From Ianthella basta (lineage: Eukaryota > Porifera > Demospongiae > Verongiida > Ianthellidae): 64,000 bases of DNA. Shown here piece after piece: positions 33,546-53,160 of the stretch. Under the pieces are notes generated by a model that saw only the letters and a program-made list of their open reading frames with translations, was not told the origin of the DNA and ran no database searches. Every line of letters starts with the position of its first letter. The first letter of the stretch is position 1. The stretch spans positions 5,103,444 to 5,167,443 of the forward strand of contig OZ025885.1 in assembly GCA_964019415.1 (NCBI GenBank). Direction: 5' to 3'. The translations under genes were made by a program, and so were the position numbers.

Positions 33546-33765
33546 ATGTATGTATGTAGTCACCACTCAGTGCCTGCCCATAGTAGTATTAGTGAGCTCT
33601 GTGTGTGTGTTAGGTTGTGTGTGCTAGTGGCACACACTGTGCAGGGCTAATGAGGTGTGTTCATGTGTGTGTATAAGCATGTCCTGCTGTTGCTACCAGC
33701 CACTGAGTGGTGTTCTCCTCCTTGCTTCAGAGGACTTTGTAGTGCTGGGCTCTGGTATCATGGAT

Positions 33766-35165
33766 GATCAGAAACATTTTCCTTCGACACATCTATTGGC
33801 TAATGACACTGGAAATGAGCATCAGGGTGGCGGACAACTGAATATGACTTTATAACTGTTCACTGTGCATAGCTATAGCTATAGCAATCCAGTAGCCCAT
33901 TCCACAAGTCTATTCCCTTGAACACAGACATGCACACTAGCTACTCTACCGTCTGAATAACTAGACCTGCTGTGTCAAAGTTGTCTTTCTACTGAATTCT
34001 GTGTCCTGAGATGTCTGTATTCACTTTGCTGGAACACTGGAATGGACTTGTGGACTGGAGTGTGATGACAAATTAGGCTCCCCCATAATTAGGCCCCCCT
34101 CGGAGCCGAAACAGCAACCAAAATGGTTCCCCCTCTGCTAAATCACCAGCGCCAGCGCGGACTGACGGTCAGATTCGTCGTGTACTTGTGCCCTGACATC
34201 TTTCCCAAGTTGGGAAGCATTCTCAATCCAGGATAACATGTTTCGTTTGGTGAAAAGGCGATTTCACTCATAGAATGGGCGCTTTGGTTCGATTTTTAGG
34301 CGAATTCGTTCATTGAGTAGACAATTTTGTTCAATGAATAGACGATTTCAGCTGACATGTCTTTGCTGCACACTCAAGATCTACCACAACAACGAATATT
34401 GGGAGACGAAAGGGACTTTGTCACTACGGCAGAACCATTACGGCAGCCATTTTCTGCCATTTTTGGCCCGGTGGAACCATTTCGGCGGGGAAACTTTTAT
34501 GTCATGACAGGAGTACTGGACTGACACTATTTCTGCACAGCATGTAATTATGAGTCCTATTCGGTTGTCCACCATGTTGTTATGATGATACGCGGTGCTC
34601 ATTTCTATTGCTGTTGGCTTACTAGGTCACTGGTGTGTGAATGGAAAGCATTTGGATCATTCAGTGGGTATGTAAGGTAACAAAGCCATCTCATCTGTTG
34701 ATGTGACATTCTTCTCAGAACCTGTGTAGCATTAATCACATTCAGGTATACTTGCATATAATTACAGTAAACATGTTGCACATGGCATTGGGACTGGTGA
34801 AGGCGGTTAGGCAAAGTCACCCTAGTCTTTAGAGATACTATGACCGAACAAACCCCATGCAGGTCACACACATTCCTTTAGGCTATATACCTAAGGTGAA
34901 AGGTCAGGAGTAGTGTAAACAGACTCCCCCAGAGCCCCTTGGGAGTTGGGTCATGTCCGGTAATACAAACCAACACCCTCAATAAGCATGGGTTAGCCGA
35001 CACATCAGGCCCTCTGGGTCTGGGGGGCAATGTAAACAGTCTATTGCAATCTCATTTTGGGATGGTAAGGCCACAGGGTCTGGCCAGATGACTAGTAGTC
35101 TCTCAACATCATCTTGGCAGATCTGAAATGTTTTCTATGCTCTGACTGACACATATGCCAAATGC
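33766..35165. other. 1.4-kb insert between direct repeats
   Basis: Sequence without counterpart in relic 1. It interrupts an exon copy (33655-33765), and about 125 bp of pre-insert sequence is repeated after it (33641-33765 and 35167-35291). I see no gene. A purine-poor segment near 34078-34320 looks repeat-derived but I do not recognise it. Confidence 0.45.
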
Positions 35166-36530
35166 AGCAGGGCTAATGAGGTGTGTTCATGTGTGTGTAT
35201 ACGCATGTCCTGCTGTTGCTACCAGCCACTGAGTGGTGTTCTCCTCCTTGCTTCTGAGGACTTTGTAGTGCTGGGCTCTGGTATCATGGATGAAGCAGAC
35301 TTTGACCTCCCAGCGGCAGTGCTGAGAAGGGTGAGTGCACACACATACACCTGTGTGTGTTTGTGTGCTGGCGTGTGTATTGTGTACATGTTGGTACACG
35401 GTTTCTGTACTTAGGTAGTGCATGAGTCACATAAGGTGTTCATACGTACAGTAGCTGTTCAACAGCTGTTAATTTTGTGGCACATGTAGGATCACCCCAA
35501 TACAGTATCCTTCTTGTTTATATTCACTATCCATTTACAGTTGAGGGAAAGATCGGGAGATTGAGTTGTGTGAGAGGAGGGGTCGTGAGTCAAGTGCTTC
35601 CCTGTGTGACTCTGACCCACTGGGTGCAGCAGGAAGCTCATCCTCCTCTACAGCGGAGCCAGCCCCGCCCACAGGGAGGGGGAGGAGTCATCCAGCACCG
35701 TAGCGTCAGACTTGGAGTGGTGGCCAGGAGACAACAGGTGAGTGTTGCATTAGTCTCAGTCCAAATCATTCTGCCTCCAGCTCTGTTACGAGTTGAACTC
35801 AGGAAATTTGATGCTCAGTTGAATGTGAATGATTGTGCAACATACGTACATGTACATGTATGCCCAATGTCATACATGTCTCTACCATGCACCTCATTTC
35901 TTTCCCCACTCTCCCGTCCTCTCTCCTCTTATGTATGTACACGTATGTAGGTTCACTGCTATTGCATGCACCCACACTTCACTGCTGGCTGTTGACGGCA
36001 GGGGCTTCCTCTGCTGTTGGGACTGGGCACACACCATGCCCCACCCTTCCACAGAGGTGGGACACGCCCACCCCAGAGCCGTCAAACTGGTCCTGGGTGG
36101 AGAGTGTGTTGCCCTGATGGATGCAAGCTATGTCAGAGCTACCATCATGACCACATCAGGAAAGGTAATGTGCACCCCTTAGTTAGGGCTCCTTGCTACG
36201 AGTACACGTATGTTTGGTGTACAGTAGTGAAAACAGTCATGCAAGCATGTGTTTGTCACATGTACTTCTAAACACACCCACACAGTACATCCACTGTCCT
36301 TTGTTTATCCATGTACATGTATGCTAGATGTGTGATAGTTGACTCCTTTCGCTTGTTCTGCTACTAGTGTTACCTACACCTCCTTCTGCTTTGTCTGGTG
36401 GTGGGTGGTTGTTAGGTGTATTCTACGTACAGTGGCTCAATCCTACAGTACGTGTGTGACAATATAATGTGAACGTTTTGTTCTGTGTTGTGGTACGATA
36501 ACTGGCCTTGGCCCCAAATTGTGCTGTACT

Positions 36531-36656
36531 GTGAAACCTGTCTAAGACAACCACGTATGGTTGTATAAGACAGGTTTCAGTGTAGACCTGTTATAACTGA
36601 CCTTTATAGGGAGGTGGCTGCCTTACACAGTCACCACCTTAAACAGGTTCCACTGT
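36531..36656. mobile_element. Small MITE in UBR5 relic 2
   Basis: About 125 bp with inverted ends TACTGTGAAACCTGTCTAA and the complement of TTAAACAGGTTCCACTGTA. An internal hairpin lies around AACCACGTATGGTT. Relic 1 keeps only its right part (about 32075-32103). Confidence 0.55.
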
Positions 36657-37000
36657 ACTCTGTCAGAGTTAGCTGATGGTGATGTTGTACGTGTGTTTGT
36701 TGTCTTATAGGGTCTTTCCCCATGTGTGTGAACTGCAGTAGCTGGTTGAAAGGGCAAAGGAACACAAGAAGAAGCTTTACAAGTCATCCGAGGAACTGAT
36801 TGTGGAGGGTGCTGAGGTGTGCATGCGATCCTGCCCTCTGTACGAGGCTGTCTCACGAGTTGCTCTGCTGCACAGTGGGCCCCACCAAAGATTGGACAGT
36901 TGGTAAACCCAATGCACAACATTAATGATAACTTTGAGGTGAAGGGGATTGCCAGTGCAGAGGAGGAGAGAGAGACAGCGGAGAAACCAACTCTTGGTAA

Positions 37001-37261
<261 letters not shown>

Positions 37262-38828
37262 CATGGCTGTTCATCCAGACCATAGTTTTGTCACTTCAGT
37301 TATCTTCCTGTGCCTACCTCACTAGTGTCAGGTGTCAAGCGAAGGCACAGTGACCAGGATGATGGCAGTGACTACAGTGACTATGAAGTGCCGGGGGGTC
37401 AGCAGGCCCCCACACTTCAGCCGGCTGCCACCACACCATATGACTTTGCCATGAGACATGGCAGGCTTGCAACTGTCTCTTTCTGGAGGACAGTGGGATG
37501 TGTGGCCCAGTGGGGCGGGTGGTGAAGGTAGATGGTCGCTACGCAGCAGTTGTCTACAACAACAGGGATAGATCCTCTTCATCCGACGTCCTTGCAAGCT
37601 GCTGGCTGCTCAGAAAGGATGGTCTAATGGTACGTATGTTGGTAGGGTGGGGTGGGCGGAGCTGGGGGTGTGTAGGCTGGGATATTGTGAGGTTACTGTG
37701 TCTAGGAGATGTGATGAGGAACTATGAATGTGTTGTCCCTGTACAGGAAACTGCATAATATGTACAGTATATACGTATATGTGTGTATGTGTAGTGTGTG
37801 TACAGTGAAAGGTCACAACTGCTTTCTTTGTGTGGCTGTTCTTTATTCAGACTTCCCAGGAGGCCAAGCTCAACCACTCACATCTCTGCTATCAGGACTC
37901 CCCAAAGCGCATTGCCTTCCCCTCAGACTGTAACATCCTAGGACTCACTGCACACCGCTACGGTGTGTTTGTGGTTGTCTCATCTGGTAACATTCTGCCA
38001 GTTGGATGAATGGACATGCTGACAGGGAAGGTGTCAGATGGAGGGAAATTCCCTGATACACAAGCTCTGCATTTAGCCAAGCAGCAATCCTGCACCCTTT
38101 ATAAGCTGGTACGCCCACACACATTGGTAGCCTAATGGCTCAACACTATCACGCTATCAACTGTTATACGCTATGAAAGTAGTATAGTGTGCATATACTT
38201 ACATACGTATGTCCCATGTAGTACTGTCACCAGTCAGTCATGCTTGGATGACTGACTGGATGATTTGAAGACTCACAGAGCTATCACTTTCTGTAGCTGA
38301 AGTCATTCTAATGCTCCTATCATTTGTGTGGACTGTGTAGGGCACACTGTAAATGGTTAAATCGCTCTGAAAAGATGTATGGTCAGAATTAGAATAAAAT
38401 GGTTACATTCATTTTGTATATTGTCACATACTGTATGTGTATGTTCACATACTAACTTGCAATTTACTTACTTTCATATGTATCAGATCTTCCTGTGGTA
38501 GTGGATCTATGTACAAAACATGCAACTTTTGGCATGTCACATGTCATCATTGTGTCACAGTTCATGTCATTATGTCACATCCGTATTCTTCATGTGATCT
38601 CTTACAGCCTAGTCAGAGCAACGAGTACCTGCTTCGTGATGAGCTGGGTGGGTTGTGTGTTCTCTCAGAGAGTAGCGGGAACAGAGGGCTCAAGAATATT
38701 GCCACACCTCCTACAGGGAGAGGTGGGACGGTTTGCACAGCGTCTTGAGGAAGCCTGTCAGATTCCTGAGGCTGCTGGCTGGCTCACTGAAGTGCTGAGT
38801 GGAGGCAGCAACATCCTCCATGTTCTGG

Positions 38829-38899
38829 CAGGTGTGTGTGTGTGTGTGTACGTGTGTGTGTGTGTGTGCGTGTGTGAATGTGTATTGTGTGTGTGTGTG

Positions 38900-38933
<34 letters not shown>

Positions 38934-39033
38934 TGTGTATGTGCGTGTGTGTGAATGTGTATTGTGTGTGTGTGTGCATGTGTGTGTGTGTGTGTGTGCA
39001 TGTGTGTGTGCATGCGTGCGTGTGTGTGTGTGT

Positions 39034-39111
<78 letters not shown>

Positions 39112-39118
39112 ATGTGTG
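38829..39118. repeat. Interrupted (TG)n microsatellite
   Basis: TG repeats with ATTGTG and CATG variants. Unit A lacks this tract and the preceding GSNILHVLA segment. Confidence 0.9.
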
Positions 39119-39423
39119 TACACTGCCTCAAACTGAACTGTCATTTGCACCTCAAAGGTGGATTGTGACCTATATAGCTACCCATGTACCCCTACCCCCT
39201 GTCACTGTAGATCAACTTCTGGACCTCCTCCCCCTCCATGCCGGCTGATCCCCGGTCCTACCAGCCACAGCCCAGCATCACTGTCCACCCTGCGGATGAG
39301 GTCCACCTCCCCACAGCCAACACATGCATCTCCAGACTATACCTGCCAATGTACTCCTCAAAACAGCTGCTCAGAACAAAACTGTTGCAAGCAATCACAA
39401 CCAAAGTGTTTGAGTTTGTGTAG

Positions 39424-39859
39424 TTTATTTTACGGTAGCCAACTCACATGCATGTGCACTTGACTAAGGCCATCATTGATCATGATGAGTTGCAAGTGGC
39501 AAAAGTAACGAGATTCTGTGTGCGGAGATAGCTATCTGACTTTTTTGAGATACTATATATAGTTTGCCAAACTTGTGGTATCAAGCATCTTGCTTGTGCA
39601 TGTATAACTATCCATCTACTCGTTGACAAATAGTACTAGTGTTGAAAGCAGTTGATCACTACTAAATTTTATAGGTGTTGCGTGGTTTAGATCACCGCAT
39701 GAAATTTTGTGCGTGTTCTACGTGTTTACGTAATCAAATAGCACGTGATCACACTTCCCTCCCCTTTTCCGCCCATGGTACGGCCCACTCAGCTGTTCTA
39801 TATATCGCGCCTAGAAAAACTCTTGTCTTCGCGCTCCGTGTGTTCCCGAATCACATAAC
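39424..39859 (+). promoter_or_regulatory. NLR-B upstream region (probable promoter)
   Basis: 436 bp between the HECT exon stop and the NLR-B start. CACGTGATCAC near 39742 recalls the CACGTGATTAC upstream of NLR-A. CTATATATCGCGCC near 39800 is a TATA-like candidate about 60 bp before the ATG. Confidence 0.4.
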
Positions 39860-47701
<7,842 letters not shown>

Positions 47702-48323
47702 TTAATACTATTGATGTAATATGCACAGTACATGTTATGTTATGTAATTTGTGTGTTGTGTAATTATTATTATATATATATTTTGCCTCAATGTTATACA
47801 GAACTGTATTTTATACTGTGTTTATGTGTATGCCTTAAATGATTTTTGTATAATTACAATTTCAATAATTTTATTGTCAATAATACTTTTGCAGACATCA
47901 AGTACAAATCGTTAATGGCATAATTAAATAATTATATTATGGTGTACATTACATAATTATATAGTCACATATAATATTATGCATGCTATGACATACTACT
48001 ACTTTATATATACGTACATATAATATAAACTTGCACTGTACATGTATTAATTATTTATAGTAAATGATAGTGTGAATGACTGTATGAAGTGCATGTGGTC
48101 CCGGCCATGGACACACGGCTGAAACAATTGAAAAAATCTAACAAAACATGAGCTGTAGAGAAGAGTGTTCAGATAAACGCCCTTCAAAGAGAACTCCCTA
48201 ACAGTGCTCCTGCTATTGGGGACCTTCAAGCCCTGCACAGACAGAACAGGAGACAAGAGGACAATATCACACTCCCCACAGCCCCTCCCATTCACAGACC
48301 ACTGGTCCTCTGCTAGTTAAGGT
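47702..48323. other. 3' flank of NLR-B
   Basis: Matches 8788-9416. A/T-rich, with the same unrecognised minus-strand block near 48095-48290. Confidence 0.4.
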
Positions 48324-48324
48324 G

Positions 48325-48357
<33 letters not shown>

Positions 48358-48358
<1 letters not shown>

Positions 48359-50050
48359 CCGGAACGAAGTAGCAGAGGAGGTAGTATCAGAGCTGGAAAA
48401 CCGGTCACATGGAGAGACACCCGAAGTGACAAGAGAAGAAGTGAAGAAAGCGGTGTGGAAGTTACGCAATGGCAAAGCAGCAGGGCAGGATGAAGTTGAA
48501 GCTGAGCTACTGAAGAAAGGGGGAGAGGCAGCCATTGACTGGCTCACAGAGGTGGTACAGCAGGTATGGAAATCTGGGAAGGTACCACAAGAATGGAAAG
48601 ATGCCACATTGATCCCTGTCCACAAGAAACGAGCAAGAAATGATTGTGACAACTACCGTGGAATAGCGCTCCTAAGTATCCCTGGTAAGGTGCTGGCCCT
48701 AATCCTACTAGAAAGAATGCAAGTGATAGTGGAACCACAACTAATGGAAGCACAGTGTGGATTTCGGAAAGGAAGGAGCACGGTGGACCAGATCTGGCTG
48801 ACGCGACAAGTAGTTGAGAAGGCAACGGAATACCACACTACAGTGTACTTATGTTTCGTGGACCTCATCAAAGCCTACGACTCAGTGGACCGTACAGCCT
48901 TGATAGCGGTACTGAGATCGTATGGGGTCCCCAACCAGCTGGTAAACCTAGTAGGAGAGCTGTACACTGAAACCAAATGCTGTGTGCGAACAGCGGAGGG
49001 CACCCCTCAGAGGCTTTTGAAGTTAAGACTGGAGTGAGACAAGGATGCATCCTGTCTCCCCTCCTGTTCAATTGTTTCCTAGATCAAATTGTGAAAGGGG
49101 GTATGTCAGTGCTTGGAGGAGGTGTACATATGGAGTATTCCACTGAGGGAGGACTCTTCCTGTCTTATCGAGATAAGACTCCTGCCTCAGCCCACATCCA
49201 AGATGCCAGGTACGCAGATGACATGGCTCTCATTGCAGAGTCCAGGAGTGAGCTACAGCACATGTTAACAGTCCTGGATGAAGCATGTGAGCGGTGGGGA
49301 ATGCGTATCAGTGTGGAAAAGACTAAAGTATTGGCAGTAGGAGAACAACAAGACCCAGCAGAGCTTTCATCCATCTTGCTGCAAGACCAAGCTCTAGATG
49401 GAAGTCGAGTCTTTTCCATATCTTGGTAGTGAGGTGGGGCAGTCAGCAAGGGAAGAGAAGGAGGTGACAGTAAGAGTGAACAAGGCAAGCACTGTGTATC
49501 AGATGCTGAGACGCAAAGTCTTCAGAAGTAGGTATCTGAGCAAATCCACCAAACTACGTGTCTTCAGAACGATGGTGATGTCTACCCTCCTCTATGGTGC
49601 TGAGACATGGCCAGTGACGCAGAAGGACATCCGTAGACTAACAACCTTTCAGATGCGGTGCCTGCGAGACATTTTAGGCCTCACTCTATGGGACAGAAGA
49701 CGGAATGTTGATGTTTTGGAAGAGTGTGGAGAGACAACTGTGAGAGACCAGCTAAGACTGAAACGATTACAGTGGCTTGGACACGTGTTGAGAATGCCTA
49801 TTCATCGTCCGCAGCGTCAAATCACCAAGAGCAGACCACGAGGAAGGCGTAGACCCCCTGAAGGAACACCACTGCGATGGGTCGATGTAGTCAACCAAGA
49901 CCTGGCAAGCCTGCCTAACTGGCAAGCAGTGGTAAAGGACCGCGCAAGGTGGAGAGCGTTCATCCACCAACCGTTGGAAGACCACCGTAACATGTCGTCC
50001 TAGATCCTGCCCAACGTCCTTAAGGACAAGGAGTACAGAGGAGGAGGAGG
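48358..50050 (+). mobile_element. 5'-truncated non-LTR retrotransposon (LINE)
   Basis: A reverse transcriptase of LINE type spread over three frames by two frameshifts. Part 1 is 48358 to about 49015 (VPQEWKDATLIPVHKK, NYRGIALLSIPGKVLA, GFRKGRSTVDQI, LIKAYDSVDRTAL). Part 2 runs from about 49005 to 49428 (TGVRQGCILSPLLFN, ARYADDMALIAES with the YADD catalytic motif). Part 3 is 49398-50003 (LLYGAETWPVTQKDIRRL, LQWLGHVLRMP). No endonuclease domain is present, so it is 5' truncated. It sits inside the (TG)n tract that is uninterrupted in unit A, between 48357 and 50050. Defective. Confidence 0.85.
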
Positions 50051-50165
<115 letters not shown>

Positions 50166-50167
50166 AC

Positions 50168-51645
50168 TCACTTCCTAGCCTGAGCAATCCTCCTCAGCAA
50201 CCTGTTCCCAGCAATTAAGGATGGTACACCCAACAGAGCAAGGTACTTCAGGGTCTGGAACATGTTCTGGGGAGAAGTGGAGGGGATGGAGGGAGGTACG
50301 GAGTGGAGCAGAGAATGACCACAATGGGAAGAGAAGTGACAATGGAAGTGAACATGTGACACTGTATATCAAACTGTAGAGAGAAGGAAGAGTAAATCTC
50401 ACACTTGTACCCCTTCCTTCCACGCCTTCCCATTTCCCCCTGATGGAGGGGCGTGCCCCACTCACAGCCCCCCCCACCCCCCATCCCTCTTTTACCCCTT
50501 TCCTCCACACCCTCCCACTCCCCTACCCACTGACTCGTCTTTGGTGGAGAAGCTCTTGTCTGCTGCCACCCTCTCCTCCACACTATGGTAATGCTCTCTG
50601 TCTTCACTGTGGTTCTCCCAAGGGACTGTCCAGAATGGTGCTCACATGTACCTTAGGCAGGAGGAATGTAACGGTACACATCACAGAGAACAACACACTA
50701 ACACATTACAGATACATGACTTGTACCGTTGTATATAAATGTGATGATGTTAGCATGTTACCAGAGCTACCCTTCCAATGTTGTCACCATCACACTGTAC
50801 TATGTAATCTGTTTACTGTTCACATCCTCACTAAGTGTAAGCACTTCAAACTAGACCATCCTACAGCTCACAGCAGGGTGTAAACTACCTACACACATGC
50901 ACACACATGCACCCGCACGAATGCTTGCACACACATGCTCACACACACGCACATGCATGCACACACACACCTACACACAGGCACACACATACACACACCT
51001 CATTGCAAAGTTAGGCCTCTCTGCAGACGTCGCCCGATAGTCCTCCACAGTGAGTGCAGCTGAGACAAAGAACTACGTACAAGCAAGCGACACAAAGACA
51101 CAATCCCATAACTGACAAAGACACAACTTGACAGTTTAACTGCAGGGGGTACTGTTTAATCCAACAGTGCAATAACAGTAATACAACACATACTACTCAA
51201 CACCACCACACATTCCCCAGCTGGCCTCACCTTGCTAATGGTGAGATGAGCAGTTGCTATAGCAACAAGGCAGCATCCTCCACACTGGAGGCATACCTGC
51301 TGTTGAGAAACTAGTTGCCCAATTTGCCCACATCTGACTACAGTGTGGAATGGAGGAAGGGTGGAGAGACGGAGGGAGAGAAGGAAGGTGGAAGGGATGG
51401 GAGGAGGTAGGCACAAATGTGCTGAGTGCAGGGTGAGGAACAAAAAACTACATTTTGCAATGAAAAGCAAGATTACACCTTGTACAAACAAACGCACACT
51501 CTTGACAGTCGTCACACACTGTCTGCACTCTGACACTCAATACACACTCTTGATGCTGGCTGCCTTGTTTAAAGCTTCCACTAGCTGGAAGATATATATA
51601 TATACCAGTGGTCACTGTAGAGGTAGTGGGCAGACCGTCTTTATA
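50168..51645 (-). pseudogene. RPN2: RPN2-like relic, C-terminal exons, unit B
   Basis: Same four exons as in unit A: 51645-51548, 51337-51231, 50651-50531 and 50266-50168. Exon 51645-51548 carries a 10-bp AT insertion (98 bp against 88). Exon 50651-50531 has lost one more base (121 bp against 122 in A; 123 expected). The last exon is open (NMFQTLKYLALLGVPS). It therefore shares one lesion with unit A and has two of its own. Confidence 0.65.
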
Positions 51646-52067
51646 CTGGCAAGGAAAAAAAGAGAGATGAATGGTAGGATTTTAAGGGCCCCCAAATTGC
51701 ATATATGCAAATCCAATACTCCTAAACATACAACAAACTCACTCGACAGTTACAAACAGTGTATGTGTGCACTGAACTGTCACTTACAGCCTAGTTACAC
51801 ACCAAGACAGTCTCACGCTCCAGCTTAGTACTTTGTGAAATCATTGCTACAATTGTACAAACTGTGATGTCTATTTCGTTAGCATATTCACTGCTATCTC
51901 TAACAATCTGGTGAATGGATGACCAGAAGCTCAATAGTGCCATCTAGTGCCATCTCCGCGCAATTCATGCTGACTTGTTCGCTATTTTCTGGGACAATCG
52001 CCATTCAGAAATATTCACCGAGTTACTTTGTGAATTTTTTTTTGATCTTCATCAAACTTTGTGGATA

Positions 52068-52794
52068 CCGTATAAATTCTAATATAGGCGTCGCCCCAAT
52101 TAAAGCGCCCCTTAGGGGCATACTGCATTGTTCTTATTCCAATTGTAAGCGCCTTCGGGCGTTGGAATTAATTTTAGGTAGCGCCTAAACTAATGGCGGA
52201 AGTACGGTAGTTCGCACTTCCCAACTTACACCTTTGCTGCTGCTGCTACGTAAGATGGCAACCTTGACAGACTTTTTAAGCGTGTCAGCCCAGAGGACTA
52301 CATCGCTGCTTCATGCTCAACCAGAGAACGTGGGATCGGTGTGAAGAAGACGGCCAAGCGACCTGTGGGGAGACCGAGGAAGCGCCCACTAGAACTGAGC
52401 AATGGCCAGGCGGAGGCCGACAAGCTGGAGAACATCCAGGCGGCACCCGTAGTTGTTGATGGTGAGGAGCCCAGTGCCAAGTCCATTTGATGTCAATACA
52501 CTGCTAAACAGAAGCAGCGCGTTGTCCTTTACGCTAGGCACCACGGAGTTCGTCCCGCTGAAAGGAAGTTAGAATAGAATATCCAGCGGTGGCTAAAGAA
52601 CTTTCGTGATGATGGCATCGAACAGAGTTTCACACGTGCATACGCAACAGTGCTATTCTGCTCTAATTACATGCGCTAGGCGTCATTCCAATCGAAGCGC
52701 CCCTTGACCATTGCGTAATTTTATCCGTTCTAATAAGAAGCGCCTGTCAGTGGTGGAATTATTTTAAGAGGCGCCTATATTAGAATTTATACGG
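52068..52794 (+). mobile_element. Pogo-like TA-flanked element, unit B
   Basis: Copy of 11740-12471 at the same position, with ends CCGTATAAATTCTAATATAGG and its inverse and TA on both sides. Here the helix-turn-helix frame is broken at a different place (TGA after AKSI) and a short deletion follows RPAERK. Confidence 0.6.
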
Positions 52795-52796
52795 TA

Positions 52797-53160
52797 TATA
52801 TCTCGGGAGCTACAAGCTCAATCCAGCTCGGGATTTGTGTGCGTGGTGGACATAGAGGTCAGTAAACAATGACGGAGTTAGACCTTTGTCGCTTGCCAAC
52901 TGTTGGAAATACACGTCGATAAAGTAAGTTTTCATGGAGTTCCCCATATTACCTTACATTTAGAAGTGTTACACAACTGCTTCAAAATGGACACTAAATG
53001 AATGTAACCAGTAGCCATGGTTACATATCACATGACCTTGTTCACTATTACAGTGCATAGAGACCTTTGGCAAAGATAGTCTTGTAAGTTCACTCAAGAT
53101 AGTAGGACAATTTACCACTAGGAATTTAAAAACAAAGGAAACATCATTAGGTTCGAATTT
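52797..53160. other. Unique spacer before satellite, unit B
   Basis: No gene seen. Close match to 12472-12837. Confidence 0.5.

Noticed and set aside
33766-33790. Terminal inverted repeats for the 1.4-kb insert
   Set aside because: CAGAAACATTTTC at the left and CTGAAATGTTTTC at the right are weakly similar in direct orientation only, so no transposon ends can be claimed.
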